The notes: generated by a model not told the origin, from the letters alone. A DNA stretch of 64,000 nt from Bradyrhizobium sp. G127 (GCF_021502575.1 NZ_JAKFGN010000002.1:496001-560000), one strand, 5' to 3'. Numbered from the stretch's first letter, positions 9,685 through 19,284 are shown. A program made the numbers and translations.

Positions 9685-10372
9685 GGACAAGACCAAGGAA
9701 AGCCGGCGCAACAGCGCCGGCCCTGCCGTCTCCGTTGCAGGGCAATCAAACGAACCCGGCCCGGATTGCCCTCTTTGCCCCCGCCTAAAAGATTATCGCG
9801 ACGCCAATCGCGCGCTGCACCCGCATTGGTACAATGCGCCCGTCCACTCTTTCGGGCCCGCCGATGCGCGGCTTGTGATCGTGGGCCTCGCGCCCGGCCT
9901 GCAAGGCGCCAATCGCACGGGACGGCCTTTTACCGGCGACTTTGCAGGCGATCTTCTTTACGGGACGCTGACGGAGCTGGGCTTCGCGCGGGGATCGTAT
10001 GAGGCCCGGCCCGATGATGGGATGACCCTTGTCGATTGCCGGATCGCCAACGCTGTGCGTTGCGTGCCCCCACAGAACAAACCTTTACCTGTGGAAATCA
10101 ACACCTGCCGCCCGTTCTTGCGCGCCGCGATCGATGAGATGCCGCGCCTGCGAGCCATTGTCGCGCTGGGGCGTGTCTCACACGATTCAACCCTGAAGAT
10201 GCTCGGCATTCGCGCTGCGGCCGCACCGTTCGCACATGGCGCAGAACATCAGGCAGGATCAGTCCGGCTATTCGATAGCTACCATTGCTCGCGATACAAC
10301 ACGAACACGCGCGTCCTTACGCCTGAAATGTTCAGGGCCGTGTTCGCCCGGGTGCGGGAGTATCTGGGTTAG
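9662..10372 (+). CDS. Uracil-DNA glycosylase, family 5 (UDGb-type)
   Basis: This 236-residue protein has the UDG superfamily fold with a family-5 pattern. GLAPGLQGANRTGRPFTGD is the UDGb motif 1 region, which lacks the family-1 catalytic Asp. The N-terminal CPLCPRL and later cysteines (NAVRCVPP, INTCRPF) fit the four-cysteine iron-sulfur cluster of families 4 and 5. SYHCSRYNTNT near the end matches motif 3. It should excise uracil and some deaminated purines from DNA. ATG 9662 is chosen because sequence upstream in this frame lies within the NYN gene. Confidence 0.88.
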   Translation: MPTNSTIEDKTKESRRNSAGPAVSVAGQSNEPGPDCPLCPRLKDYRDANRALHPHWYNAPVHSFGPADARLVIVGLAPGLQGANRTGRPFTGDFAGDLLYGTLTELGFARGSYEARPDDGMTLVDCRIANAVRCVPPQNKPLPVEINTCRPFLRAAIDEMPRLRAIVALGRVSHDSTLKMLGIRAAAAPFAHGAEHQAGSVRLFDSYHCSRYNTNTRVLTPEMFRAVFARVREYLG

Positions 10373-10944
10373 CGCGGATTTTCCTGCAGCCACGTCAGAA
10401 CGTCACCCGCATTCCTATCCGGCGGGAACACCGGATAGAACACATGCGCGATCGCTGCATCATCGATGACCAGCGCCAGGCGCTTGATCAGCGTCAGACC
10501 CGCCACATCCATTGAAGGCAGCTTGAGCGCGCGCGCCATCGCAAGAGCGCTGTCGGACAGCACCTGAAACGGCACGTGCAGCCGCTCCACCATCTCGCGC
10601 TGATAGGCCGTGTCCTGAGTCGAAATCCCGAAAACGTGCCTCGCGCCGGCTTCCCTGAGATCCTTGAACAGATCGCGAAACGCGCAGGTCTGCGGCGTAC
10701 AGCCACGCGCACCGGGAATCATGTCCCAGTCGTCCACAAGGCTGATCTTTCCCGGTTCGCCGGTGCGCGGATAGGCAAACAGCACCACCCGCCCCGGCAA
10801 CGATGCAAGCGTGACTGACGTCCCGTCGGTCGCAGGCAAGGTCACCGGCGGGATTTTCATGCCGACAAGATGCCCTGCGGCTCCGTCATCCAGGGGCGCT
10901 GGAATTTTGCTCCAGTCGACCCCCATCAGGTTTGGCTGGCTCAT
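10369..10944 (-). CDS. Peroxiredoxin, PrxQ/BCP-like
   Basis: This 191-residue AhpC/TSA-family protein carries GARGCTPQTCAFRD, in which Cys82 (peroxidatic) and Cys87 are spaced as in PrxQ/BCP enzymes. They would form an intramolecular disulfide when reducing peroxides. The loop before it, FAYPRTGEPGK, is a familiar variant. Start ATG 10944 gives the natural N-terminus; an upstream open frame lies within smpB. It begins 4 bp after the smpB stop and is likely co-transcribed with it. Its end overlaps the convergent UDG gene by 4 bp. Confidence 0.88.
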   Translation of the reverse strand: MSQPNLMGVDWSKIPAPLDDGAAGHLVGMKIPPVTLPATDGTSVTLASLPGRVVLFAYPRTGEPGKISLVDDWDMIPGARGCTPQTCAFRDLFKDLREAGARHVFGISTQDTAYQREMVERLHVPFQVLSDSALAMARALKLPSMDVAGLTLIKRLALVIDDAAIAHVFYPVFPPDRNAGDVLTWLQENPR

Positions 10945-10948
10945 GATT

Positions 10949-11422
10949 TCAACCTCTCGCCCGCAGCAGTCGGCCCTTCTCGCGCTCCCAATCCCGCTTT
11001 TTCTCGGTGTCGCGCTTGTCGTGCAGCTTCTTGCCCTTGGCAAGACCGAGCTGCAGTTTGATGCGGCCGCGCTCATTGAAATACATCTTGAGCGGAATCA
11101 GCGTCATGCCTTCGCGCTCGATGGCGCTAGCGAGCTTGTTGATCTCTTTCTTGTGCAGCAGCAGTTTGCGCAGCCGCTTCGGCTCGTGATTGAAGCGATT
11201 CGCCTGCAGATATTCCGGGATATTTGCGTTCACCAGCCAGATTTCGCCGTCCTTGGCATCGGCATAGGACTCAGCGATCGTGGTCTTGCCGCCGCGTATC
11301 GACTTCACCTCGGTGCCGGTCAGTACGATGCCTGCCTCGACGGTATCCTCGATGGCATAATTGAATCGGGCCTTGCGGTTTTCCGCAACGACCTTGATCG
11401 GTTTTTCTTTCTTTTCGGCCAT
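10949..11422 (-). CDS. smpB: SsrA (tmRNA)-binding protein
   Basis: This 157-residue SmpB binds tmRNA and delivers it to stalled ribosomes for trans-translation. Hallmarks are [30 protein letters not shown], and the basic C-terminal tail [19 protein letters not shown], which reaches into the decoding centre. ATG 11422 fits the family start [18 protein letters not shown]. dapA and smpB are often neighbours in Rhizobiales; here mscL lies between them. Confidence 0.96.
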   Translation of the reverse strand: MAEKKEKPIKVVAENRKARFNYAIEDTVEAGIVLTGTEVKSIRGGKTTIAESYADAKDGEIWLVNANIPEYLQANRFNHEPKRLRKLLLHKKEINKLASAIEREGMTLIPLKMYFNERGRIKLQLGLAKGKKLHDKRDTEKKRDWEREKGRLLRARG

Positions 11423-11546
11423 CAAGTGCCTCGGAGCGTGGTCGCGCGACAAGCAGCGCGCGAGAGAACGCAATCCTCCAGAATGAAGCTGACTGCACTT
11501 CCGAACAGATTTGCGCTGTCAGAGAATCTGCTGCGTTAGATAGTGA

Positions 11547-11960
11547 TTATTTCGATTTCAACAGGTCACGAATTTCCGTCAGCAGCACTTCTTCTTTCGT
11601 GGGTGCGGCTGGTGCAGGCGCAGCCTCTTCCTTGGCTTTCAGCCGATTCATGAGACGGATCACCAGGAACAGCACGAACGCAACAATGAGGAAGTTCAGC
11701 GTTAGTGTGAGAAAACTGCCCCAGGCCAGCACCGCCCCCTGCTTTTTCGCATCGGCAAGGTTTGTTGCGGTAACCGATTTGGAGAGGCCGGTGAAATAGT
11801 TCGAGAAGTCGAGCCCGCCCGTCACCGCACCGATAATCGGCATGATGATGTCCGATACCATGGACGTGACGATGGCTCCAAACGCCGCCCCGATGATCAC
11901 ACCGACCGCGAGGTCGACGACGTTGCCTTTCAGGGCGAATTTCTTGAATTCCTCAAGCAT
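11547..11960 (-). CDS. mscL: Large-conductance mechanosensitive channel
   Basis: This 137-residue protein is MscL, a pentameric inner-membrane channel that opens under hypo-osmotic shock. The N-terminal helix and TM1 include [20 protein letters not shown], with the conserved small-residue pore face. TM2 is around residues 73-97 ([20 protein letters not shown]). The C-terminal cytoplasmic helix follows an Ala/Pro linker. ATG 11960 is preferred, with GGAGG six bases upstream; a TTG two codons earlier abuts the GGAGG and is unlikely. Confidence 0.96.
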   Translation of the reverse strand: MLEEFKKFALKGNVVDLAVGVIIGAAFGAIVTSMVSDIIMPIIGAVTGGLDFSNYFTGLSKSVTATNLADAKKQGAVLAWGSFLTLTLNFLIVAFVLFLVIRLMNRLKAKEEAAPAPAAPTKEEVLLTEIRDLLKSK

Positions 11961-11984
11961 CGGCAACCTCCATCCGTTGCGGCG

Positions 11985-12875
11985 TCAGTTCAACAATCCT
12001 GCATACACCATCGCATCGCGGATCACCTTGCCGGTCGGCGGCGTCACCGGCATCAGCGGCAGACGCACTTCTTCATGCACGCGGCCCAAGAGCTTCAGGC
12101 CGTGCTTTGCGCCGGCGAGGCCCGGCTCCTTGAAGATGGCATCGTGCAGCGGCGTCAGCCGATCCTGGATCTTGAGCGCGCCGGCATAATCGCCCTTCAG
12201 CACCGCGGACATCAGGTCGGCACAGTGCTTCGGCGCGACGTTGGCAACGACCGAAATACATCCATGGCCGCCCGCGGCCATATAGGCGAGCGCCGTCATA
12301 TCTTCGCCCGAGAGCTGGATGAAATCCGGTCCCATGGCGTGGCGCTGCTGCGAGACGCGCGCAAGATTGGCGGTCGCATCCTTCACGCCCGCGATGTTCT
12401 TCAGTTCGAACAGCCGCGTCATTGTCTCAACCGACAGATCGACCACCGAGCGTGGCGGAATGTTGTAGATGAAAATCGGAATCCCGATCGCATCGTTCAC
12501 CGCCTTGAAGTGGTGATACATGCCTTCCTGGGTTGGCTTGTTGTAGTAAGGCGTCACCACAAGAACCGCATCTGCCCCAGCCTTCTCGGCATGCTTCGCC
12601 AGCGCGACCGCTTCCTTGGTCGAGTTGGAGCCCGCGCCTGCGATCACGGGGACGCGGCCCTTCGCCTCCTCGACGACCCATTCGGTCACCTTGTTGTGCT
12701 CGTCATGAGTCAACGTCGGGCTTTCGCCGGTCGTGCCGACGGGAACGAGACCATGCGATCCCTGCTCGATCTGCCAGTTGACCAGTTCACGCAAGCCGGC
12801 TTCGTCCAGCGCGCCATTTTTGAACGGCGTAACCAAGGCGGTAAAGGAACCTCCAAACTTCGTCTTGACTGCCAT
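11985..12875 (-). CDS. dapA: 4-hydroxy-tetrahydrodipicolinate synthase
   Basis: This 296-residue aldolase condenses pyruvate with aspartate semialdehyde at the first committed step of lysine and diaminopimelate synthesis. The VGTTGES motif holds Thr48/Thr49, FIYNIPPR holds Tyr137, and AGVKDAT holds the Schiff-base Lys165. Length and order match DHDPS. Start ATG 12875 gives the family-like N-terminus [18 protein letters not shown]; the frame upstream is open but unlike the family. It is divergent from the lytic transglycosylase gene. Confidence 0.96.
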   Translation of the reverse strand: MAVKTKFGGSFTALVTPFKNGALDEAGLRELVNWQIEQGSHGLVPVGTTGESPTLTHDEHNKVTEWVVEEAKGRVPVIAGAGSNSTKEAVALAKHAEKAGADAVLVVTPYYNKPTQEGMYHHFKAVNDAIGIPIFIYNIPPRSVVDLSVETMTRLFELKNIAGVKDATANLARVSQQRHAMGPDFIQLSGEDMTALAYMAAGGHGCISVVANVAPKHCADLMSAVLKGDYAGALKIQDRLTPLHDAIFKEPGLAGAKHGLKLLGRVHEEVRLPLMPVTPPTGKVIRDAMVYAGLLN

Positions 12876-13051
12876 GGTCGTTCTCCGAACGCGTATCGCG
12901 ACGCTATGATTTTGGGACAGATTGATACCGGGTCCGGGGGCGCGATGAAAGTCCCTGCCTTTGGGACTGATGCATGGGCGCTCCAAAACAGCCTGCACCA
13001 GCCGCTATTTTGCCGCGGTGTTGCGACAATGTGCCCCTTCTAACACATTTG

Positions 13052-15334
13052 ATGTTTTGTCCACATATTCAATGCCCTACACCGAAGGTGAAGGCTCTTG
13101 ATGATTCGCCCCGCAGGCTGCCCGTGACGCCATTTGCTCCTTCATCGGTGGGACTAGCCCGGCGCAAGCGCTGGGGTGCCGCGCTGCTCGGTGCAGCGGC
13201 GATCTCACTGGCATCGCACGCGGCGCTTGGAGTTCCGCTGCCCAAGCCGCGACCGATCCCCCGCAACGTGACTCCGCAGACCGTCCCGGCGAAGCCTGCG
13301 CCGCCACCAGCCTCGTCCGCCAAAGCAACCCCGCTCGCCCCCGCGCCGAAAGTCTCCGACCAGTCGGCCGCGCGCCCTGCTCCGCCGAAGAAGCCTTCGG
13401 CGCCCCTGGCCATGTCCACCACATCATCCACCTCGAAGGCGGATGCGGATACGCTTGAGCAGGTCATCGAACTGGTGCGCAACAAAAAGCCGGCCGATGC
13501 CACGCAGCTTCAGGCATCGATCGGCGACCCGGTCGCACGCAAACTGGCTGAATGGATCATCCTGCGCAGCGATGACAACGGCGCATCGTCCGATCGGTAC
13601 AAGGCGTTCATCACAGAAAATCCGAGCTGGCCGAGCCAGACATTCCTGCGGCGGCGCGGCGAAGCTGCATTGTGGGACGACAAGCGGGATGATTCCGTTG
13701 TCCTCGCATTCTTCAACGGCGAGCAGCCGATTTCCGCCAAAGGCCGCTTCATGCTCGCACGAGCATTGCTCGCACGCGGCGATCGTCCGAGCGCCGAGCG
13801 GCTGGTGCGAGAGGCTTGGCGCGGCGATTCCTTTTCATCCGACACCGAAGAGACCGCGTTCGACAGGTTCGGCACGCTGCTGACGGCCGGTGACATCAAG
13901 GTCCGGATGGATATGCTGCTGTACAGCGGCGACAACGCGGAAGCCGGGCTGCGGTCCGCCAAGCGGCTCGGCAGCGGCCATGTCGCGCTCGCCAAGGCGC
14001 GGATTGCCCTCAACAAGAAGGCTTCGAACGCGAAGGCCCTGCTCGACGCGGTCCCGGGCGACCTACACAACGATCCACTCTATCTTTTCAGCAAGGCACA
14101 GTGGCTGCGGCGCGAAGACAAGTTCGCGGAAGCCGCGCGCACCATGCAGGCCGCGCCGCGCGATCCGGCGCGGCTCGTCAATGCCGACGAATGGTGGATC
14201 GAGCGGCGGCTGCTGGCGCGCAAGCTGCTCGACACCAATGAACCGCGGACCGCTTACGCTGTTGCCCGCGATGCATCTCTGCCCGCGCGCGATATCTACA
14301 AGACCGAGCAGGAATTCACCGCGGGGTGGATCGCGTTGCGTTTCCTCAACGATCCGAATCTTGCCGCCCAGCATTTCGCCCGCATCGGCGTCGGCAGCGT
14401 CAATCCGACCGCGCTGGCCCGTGCCGGTTACTGGCAAGGCCGCGCAGCGGAGGCTGCGGGACGAACGCAGGAAGCCCGCGCAGGATATGAAGCGGCGGCG
14501 GCGCAATCGACCAGCTATTACGGTCAGCTCGCGCGGGCCAAGCTGGGATTGCCCCAGATTGCGCTGAACGGCCCACCGGGACGCTCGCGCAACGGCGAGA
14601 GACTGGAAATCGTCCGCGCGGTCGATCTGCTCTATGCACTGGATGAACGCGAGCTTGCGATTCCAATCCTGGCAGACATGGGCGAGCGCGCCGATATGGA
14701 TGCCCTGCTCGCGCTCTGCGAATTGACCCAGCGGCGCGACGATGCGCGGGGCATGCTGATGGTCGGCAAGGCTGCACTCAACCGCGGCATGCCGTTCGAT
14801 CACTATGCCTATCCCGTCAGCGGCATCCCGCCCTACAAGGATTTCGGACCCGAAGTCGAAAAAGCGATTGTGTTCGCCATCGCCCGCCAGGAAAGCGCGT
14901 TTAACCCGGCGGTGGTCTCTCCGGCCAACGCCTATGGCCTGATGCAGGTGACGCCGGCCGCCGGCAAATACGTCGCCAAGCGCCACGGTGCGACGTTCGA
15001 TCTGGCCCGGCTGAAGTCCGATCCCGCCTACAATGCCGCGTTCGGTGCGGCCGAACTCGGCGGATTGATCGAGGACTACCGTGGCTCCTACATCATGACA
15101 TTCGCCGGCTACAATGCCGGCCGCGGCAGCGTGCGCAAGTGGATCGAGCGTTATGGCGACCCGCGTGATCCCAAGGTGGATGCAGTCGACTGGGTCGAGC
15201 AGATTCCATTCGCGGAAACGCGCAACTACGTTCAGAGGATCATGGAAAATCTGCAGGTCTACCGCGCCCGGTTTGGCGGCGGGTCAAAACTGCTGATCGA
15301 GGCGGATTTGCGCCGCGGTGCGAGCGTGGAATAG
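13052..15334 (+). CDS. slt: Soluble lytic murein transglycosylase
   Basis: This roughly 760-residue periplasmic enzyme cleaves peptidoglycan between MurNAc and GlcNAc, leaving 1,6-anhydro ends. A basic RRKRWGAALLGAAAISLASHA signal-like segment precedes a Pro/Ala-rich linker. A long alpha-helical, TPR-like superhelix follows, then a C-terminal SLT domain with AIARQESAFNPA, where Glu614 is catalytic, and GLMQVTPAAG. The start is uncertain: ATG 13052 and GTG 13088 both precede the signal peptide. The gene is divergent from dapA. The name follows family 1A architecture (Slt70-like). Confidence 0.9.
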   Translation: MFCPHIQCPTPKVKALDDSPRRLPVTPFAPSSVGLARRKRWGAALLGAAAISLASHAALGVPLPKPRPIPRNVTPQTVPAKPAPPPASSAKATPLAPAPKVSDQSAARPAPPKKPSAPLAMSTTSSTSKADADTLEQVIELVRNKKPADATQLQASIGDPVARKLAEWIILRSDDNGASSDRYKAFITENPSWPSQTFLRRRGEAALWDDKRDDSVVLAFFNGEQPISAKGRFMLARALLARGDRPSAERLVREAWRGDSFSSDTEETAFDRFGTLLTAGDIKVRMDMLLYSGDNAEAGLRSAKRLGSGHVALAKARIALNKKASNAKALLDAVPGDLHNDPLYLFSKAQWLRREDKFAEAARTMQAAPRDPARLVNADEWWIERRLLARKLLDTNEPRTAYAVARDASLPARDIYKTEQEFTAGWIALRFLNDPNLAAQHFARIGVGSVNPTALARAGYWQGRAAEAAGRTQEARAGYEAAAAQSTSYYGQLARAKLGLPQIALNGPPGRSRNGERLEIVRAVDLLYALDERELAIPILADMGERADMDALLALCELTQRRDDARGMLMVGKAALNRGMPFDHYAYPVSGIPPYKDFGPEVEKAIVFAIARQESAFNPAVVSPANAYGLMQVTPAAGKYVAKRHGATFDLARLKSDPAYNAAFGAAELGGLIEDYRGSYIMTFAGYNAGRGSVRKWIERYGDPRDPKVDAVDWVEQIPFAETRNYVQRIMENLQVYRARFGGGSKLLIEADLRRGASVE

Positions 15335-15384
15335 ACTGGCTCCTTAGCCCCGCCTTCTACACCGAACCACAGAGACCTCGGCAA

Positions 15385-16275
15385 ATGTCCAGCTCGTTTC
15401 GTGACGTCTTCTGTCAGTCGGCCGACGGGCTGAAACTTCATGCAAAGGTCGTCGGCCCCGATGACAGCACCGCGCTGCCGGTGCTGTGCCTGCCCGGCCT
15501 GACGCGGACCGCCGACGATTTCGATGACATCGCCAGCGCCATTGCCACGGACACCAAAGCACCCCGCAAGGTGGTGGCTGTCGATTATCGCGGCCGCGGC
15601 CTGTCGGACTACGATCCGGATCCCGCCAAATACACGGTCCCCGTCGAACTGGTCGATGTCCTTACCATCGCCGCTTCGCTGGGTATTTCACGCGCGATTC
15701 TGCTCGGCACCTCGCGCGGCGGCCTGATTTCGATGGCGCTGGCGGCGGCGCAGCCTCAGTTGCTGGCCGGTGTGGTTCTGAACGACATCGGCCCTGCGCT
15801 TGAGATCGGCGGCCTGATGAAGATCAAGGGCTATATCGCCAATCCGCCGCCCCGGCAGACATGGGACGAGGCAGCCCGCGGGCTGAAGGAGCTGTTCGGC
15901 ACCGTTTTTCCTTCGCTTACCGATGCGGAATGGATGGCGTGGGCCCGACGGGCGTTCCGGGAAAAGGCCGAAGGCGGATTGGAACGGACCTACGATCTGA
16001 AACTCGCGCATACGCTGGATGGCCTCGACCCCGCCAATCCGCTGCCACAGGTGTGGGAGTTGTTCGACAAGCTGGCCAGCGTGCCGCTGATGCTGATCCA
16101 TGGCGGCCTCTCCGACCTGCTGTCCCCGCAGGGCGTGCGGGACATGGTCGCGCGACGCAGCGACATCGACCTGGTGGAAGTGGCCGATCAGGGTCACGCG
16201 CCCCTGCTGGCGGACAGGCCTACGATAGAGCGTATCGTCGCGTTCTGCGCGCGGTGCGATGGGGCGAAGATCTAA
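15385..16275 (+). CDS. Alpha/beta hydrolase
   Basis: This 296-residue protein has an alpha/beta-hydrolase fold. The nucleophile elbow LLGTSRGGL contains Ser110. The oxyanion strand LPVLCLPGLTRTADDF precedes it, and DQGHAPLL supplies the C-terminal catalytic His. VVAVDYRGRGLSDYD is typical of the epoxide-hydrolase/haloperoxidase-like subgroup. Substrate cannot be told from sequence. It begins 50 bp after the transglycosylase stop on the same strand and ends before a bidirectional terminator. Confidence 0.85.
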   Translation: MSSSFRDVFCQSADGLKLHAKVVGPDDSTALPVLCLPGLTRTADDFDDIASAIATDTKAPRKVVAVDYRGRGLSDYDPDPAKYTVPVELVDVLTIAASLGISRAILLGTSRGGLISMALAAAQPQLLAGVVLNDIGPALEIGGLMKIKGYIANPPPRQTWDEAARGLKELFGTVFPSLTDAEWMAWARRAFREKAEGGLERTYDLKLAHTLDGLDPANPLPQVWELFDKLASVPLMLIHGGLSDLLSPQGVRDMVARRSDIDLVEVADQGHAPLLADRPTIERIVAFCARCDGAKI

Positions 16276-16395
16276 CCCGTCCCGCACTTCTCAGCGATGA
16301 TTGCAGCTCCTCTCCTCGCCCCCGCGAGCGGCGAGTGCCCATTCCTTTTTGAAACGCGGGAATGCGCGGAGAGAACCTTCTGCACTTCAGGCCGC

Positions 16396-16437
16396 AAAGA
16401 AAAACCCCCGGCAGTTTCCTGCCGGAGGTCTTTTTTA
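16396..16437. terminator. Bidirectional terminator between hydrolase and porin genes
   Basis: Arms 16405-16414 and 16419-16428 pair with one mismatch around a TTTC loop. Runs of T follow on both strands (TTTTTT on plus from 16431; TTTTTCTTT on minus). It lies between two convergent genes and should serve both, especially the strongly expressed porin. Confidence 0.8.
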
Positions 16438-16469
16438 GTTCAGGCTGTAATCGCCGTGAGGCGGTTACA

Positions 16470-17939
16470 TTACCAGGTGCGGCGCACGCGGATGTTGCCA
16501 GAGACGATGCCCTGATCCTTGTACTCGTAAGTACCAGCCGGCTTGAAGGTAGTCGGCGCAGTCGTCGAGGTCAGTGTGCCCGTGTTGTTCTGGTCGAGCG
16601 TGGTGTACATGACTTCGGCACTGAACGTCAGGTTCTGGACAGGAGTCCAGGCCGTGCGGCTGCCGATCTGCCAGATGTTGTAATCTGGGTTGCAAGTAGC
16701 ACCGACGCTGCGGGTAGTACCAGCAGCAGGAGCGGCGCAGAGGATCGCCGACGCATTGGTGTTGAAGTCGACGTTGGTGTAGCTGCCGAACACGCTGGTT
16801 TCCCAATTCGGGGTCCAGTTATGAACGAAAGCGCCCTGGAAGCCCCAGGCCTTCGTCTTCTCGATCGATCCGCCAGTCGCGAAAACGCCGTCTGCAACCG
16901 GGAAGGCCGCGAACGTGTTGTATCCGAGCCCGCCTTCACCGCCACCGTAGGAAGCGAACGAGGTTCCGGTAACGCCGCTGATCACGTACTTGATCGCGCC
17001 GTCGGTGTAGATACCGCTGATGGACAGCTTATCGCCAGGTCCGGTCGGCAGGTTCTTCAACTGAAGACCGCCCTGGATGGCGAAGCCCCAGGCATCGCTC
17101 GGATGTCCGGTGGTCTCGTTCGCGCCATAATAGGTGGAGTGGATGTTATGAGCAGCAGCCGACAGCTGAGCGGTGAACGCAGCCTGGTCGATCTTGATGT
17201 TGCCCGTAATGTCCGGAGCGGTGTTGCCGCCGGAGGCGCTAGCATACACCCCCGTGTAGAGGTTAGCAGCGGTTGGAGCCGCGCTGCCGTTGATCAACGG
17301 GCCGCGGAAGATACCGCGTGCGTCTTCGACCGCGACCGACGCCGAAACGCCGTTACCGAACTGCCAAGTGTAGGCAGCCTGAGTAACGCCAGTCGCGTCA
17401 TCGTAAGCACCGAGGGTGAACGAGTTGTTCTGGTTGCCGCCGTAGGCACCCCATGGCGTCTGGAACACCGAGACCGCCTTACCGAAGGTGAAGCCGGCGA
17501 ACTGAACGAAGCCATAGTCCATGGTGAGAACGCCGCTCGACGGACCTTCACCGGTGGAGTGCTGGAAGTTGCTCGACCAGAAGGTACGGACAACGCCGTA
17601 TTCAGTGGCGGTGCGGGTGTCGATGTTCAGCTGGGTACGCGTACGAGTGGTGAAGAAGTCAGCATCACGGCTGTGCGCACCGTTGACGTCCGTTGCAACA
17701 ACCTGCCACGCCGGCTTGCCGTAGTTGCCGCCGTTGAAGTTCGCGTCAGCCTGAACGTAGCCGCCCAGCTTGATGCAGGTGTCGGTACCGGGGATATAAT
17801 AGAAACCGGCGCCATAAAGGGAGCAGATCTTCACGTACTGAACGGCTTTCGCCTTCACCGGAAGATCAGCTGCCTGTGCTCCAGCGGATGCTGCGATAAC
17901 CGCAGCCGATCCGAGGATAAGGCTCTTAATCTTGCTCAT
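16470..17939 (-). CDS. Outer-membrane porin, Porin_2 family
   Basis: This 489-residue precursor begins with a clean signal peptide (MSKIKSLILGSAAVIAASAG, cleavage after AQA near residue 23). The mature start and SLYGAGFYYIPGTDTCIKLGGYV block are typical of alphaproteobacterial Porin_2 proteins such as the Omp porins of Bradyrhizobium and Brucella. The rest is alternating beta-strand sequence, and the last residue is Trp, the usual recognition signal for BAM insertion. Start ATG 17939 has GGAGG just upstream; the longer frame to 18089 is not signal-peptide-like. It forms a passive diffusion channel. A long leader region and an efficient terminator fit high expression. Confidence 0.93.
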   Translation of the reverse strand: MSKIKSLILGSAAVIAASAGAQAADLPVKAKAVQYVKICSLYGAGFYYIPGTDTCIKLGGYVQADANFNGGNYGKPAWQVVATDVNGAHSRDADFFTTRTRTQLNIDTRTATEYGVVRTFWSSNFQHSTGEGPSSGVLTMDYGFVQFAGFTFGKAVSVFQTPWGAYGGNQNNSFTLGAYDDATGVTQAAYTWQFGNGVSASVAVEDARGIFRGPLINGSAAPTAANLYTGVYASASGGNTAPDITGNIKIDQAAFTAQLSAAAHNIHSTYYGANETTGHPSDAWGFAIQGGLQLKNLPTGPGDKLSISGIYTDGAIKYVISGVTGTSFASYGGGEGGLGYNTFAAFPVADGVFATGGSIEKTKAWGFQGAFVHNWTPNWETSVFGSYTNVDFNTNASAILCAAPAAGTTRSVGATCNPDYNIWQIGSRTAWTPVQNLTFSAEVMYTTLDQNNTGTLTSTTAPTTFKPAGTYEYKDQGIVSGNIRVRRTW

Positions 17940-18089
17940 AAAACCTCCAAGTTTTGCTCTGTTAGGGAAGGTTCCGGTCCGTCGGTGTAAGTCACACCTT
18001 GGGGTGGTTCCCTTAATCCCCGCTAACCGCTCGGCCGCCTCGCGCTTTCGGACACTCCCGCTGAACGCGAGCGACTTAAGCGAAACCAC

Positions 18090-18659
18090 CTAACGGAACG
18101 ACCTCGGGATGCCCCCCTCCGTCGCTTCACAGACAATTGCTCAACACTTGTGATCAAGCAACAAAGGACCGCCTTGAAACGGTGCGGTTCCAGCCGTTTT
18201 TAGGGATGTGTTGCACAAATAGCACGCAATCGGCTCAACTCGAACGGTGTAAGATATTGTTATTATTATATTTTTAGAGCAATTACAAAACCGCCCCAAA
18301 TATAGACCAACGGGTGCCACAAACGGCTCACGCCCCTCTGAGAGTTCGATATGCCCGAATCGAAGCTCCGCAAAAAATTACTGCGTTGATGATTACGCTC
18401 GCGGTCCCGATCGATGAAATCGCTGATCCGCCGCGACGTACTCTCATTACTAAGACGCCACGGACCAACTCGAAGCATGCCTTGTAAGGGGGCGGTAAAC
18501 GGAATTTGCGGCTTGCGAATCCAAACAATGCCTCCATCCGTCATGGTAGCTGGCGGATCATGCCGACAGGACGGTGAAAGCGGCGCAATGAAGGGGCTAA
18601 CCCTGAAAAACGTCCGGGCGACTTGCAGCCTGCCGATGTGTAAGGCATATCGAGCCTGT
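18090..18659. other. Long intergenic region upstream of the porin
   Basis: No convincing gene is present in these 570 bp. There is an A/T-rich tract at 18253-18290; on the minus strand it contains a perfect TATAAT (18265-18270), a candidate -10 box for the porin, but no good -35 box at the proper distance, and it would give a leader of over 300 bases. Short open frames on either strand lack ribosome-binding sites. Confidence 0.4.
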
Positions 18660-18751
18660 GGAGACGTGGCCGAGCGGCTGAAGGCACTCGTTTGCTAAAT
18701 GAGCATACCTTGAAAAGGGTATCGAGGGTTCGAATCCCTCCGTCTCCGCCA
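18660..18751 (+). tRNA. tRNA-Ser (anticodon GCT)
   Basis: A complete cloverleaf is visible. The acceptor stem pairs GGAGACG (18660-18666) with CGTCTCC (18741-18747), the discriminator is G18748, and CCA is encoded at 18749-18751. The anticodon stem CTCGT/ATGAG encloses loop TTGCTAA with anticodon GCT at 18694-18696, reading AGC/AGU serine codons. The long variable arm (ATACC...GGGTAT) is as expected for serine tRNAs, and the T-arm is GAGGG-TTCGAAT-CCCTC. Confidence 0.97.
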
Positions 18752-18874
18752 GCCTTGCCATAGCGATCGGTGTTTAACGCGCCCCTTGACGCCCGCATAA
18801 CTCAGAAAATTCAAGACCTGAGCATATATGAAGAAACCGGCCGAAAACCTTGGGGCAGCAAGCCAATCAACACC

Positions 18875-19284
18875 CCCTAGTTTCGCCCTGCTCCGAGCAG
18901 CACGAAAACGTGCACCTGTCGCCTTTGCCGACCTCTTTCTCCGCCGAGCAATAATGTCCACTCAACGGCGGCGCGCGACGCTGTCTGGGCAGAGGCGTCC
19001 TCCTCATCACATGCATTGGATTGACATTCGCCGGACGCGTCGGAGCGAGCGCGTTCAAGGCTCTCGGCCAGCCTGAGAGTTCGTCACGGCGTTGCTGGAA
19101 GACTACGAGGCGCCTGCCTTGAAACTGGCGACCGATCCCGGCCTTCTCTTCTCGCCTCCATCAGACAAGACAAACGACGCCATTGTTGGATACGGAGCGG
19201 TTCACGCGAAATCTGGAAGCGCTTTGTCTCGAGATGTGGCAGCGCGCGCAGGCGGGCGAAGCGCCCACATCGTTGTCCCTATAA
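18875..19284 (+). pseudogene. Degraded C-terminal remnant of an O-GlcNAc-transferase-like (GT41/SPINDLY-type) glycosyltransferase
   Basis: Four short reading-frame blocks in succession resemble the C-terminus of bacterial TPR/GT41 glycosyltransferases, in the right order but in different frames. They are ADLFL (18927-18941), HSTAARDAVWAE (18959-18994, cf. HTTASDALWAG), VLLITCIGLTFAGRVGAS and onward to GQPE (18997-19077), EFVTALLEDYEAPALKLATD (19077 onward), and finally QTTPLLDTERFTRN through EAPTSLSL with stop TAA at 19282-19284. At least three frame changes are needed and no start or TPR region remains, so this is a dead gene. The family comparison is from memory of its conserved C-terminus, not a search. 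It lies just after tRNA-Ser and points toward the Sel1-like gene. Confidence 0.75.

Noticed and set aside
16362-17990. A 542-codon plus-strand frame opposite the porin
   Set aside because: The minus-strand porin has a signal peptide, family motifs, a ribosome-binding site and a terminator. The plus frame is a mirror of it and spans the terminator.
18253-18290. A porin promoter at the A/T-rich tract
   Set aside because: A TATAAT is present, but no matching -35 box, and the implied leader exceeds 300 bases. Not called as a promoter.
18328-18544. A 69-92-codon minus-strand frame upstream of the porin
   Set aside because: No good start context. The two alternative frames overlap, and neither has a recognisable motif.
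18660-18751. tRNA-Ser as an integration site with an attachment repeat
   Set aside because: I found no second copy of its 3' end in the window, and no integrase or phage genes.
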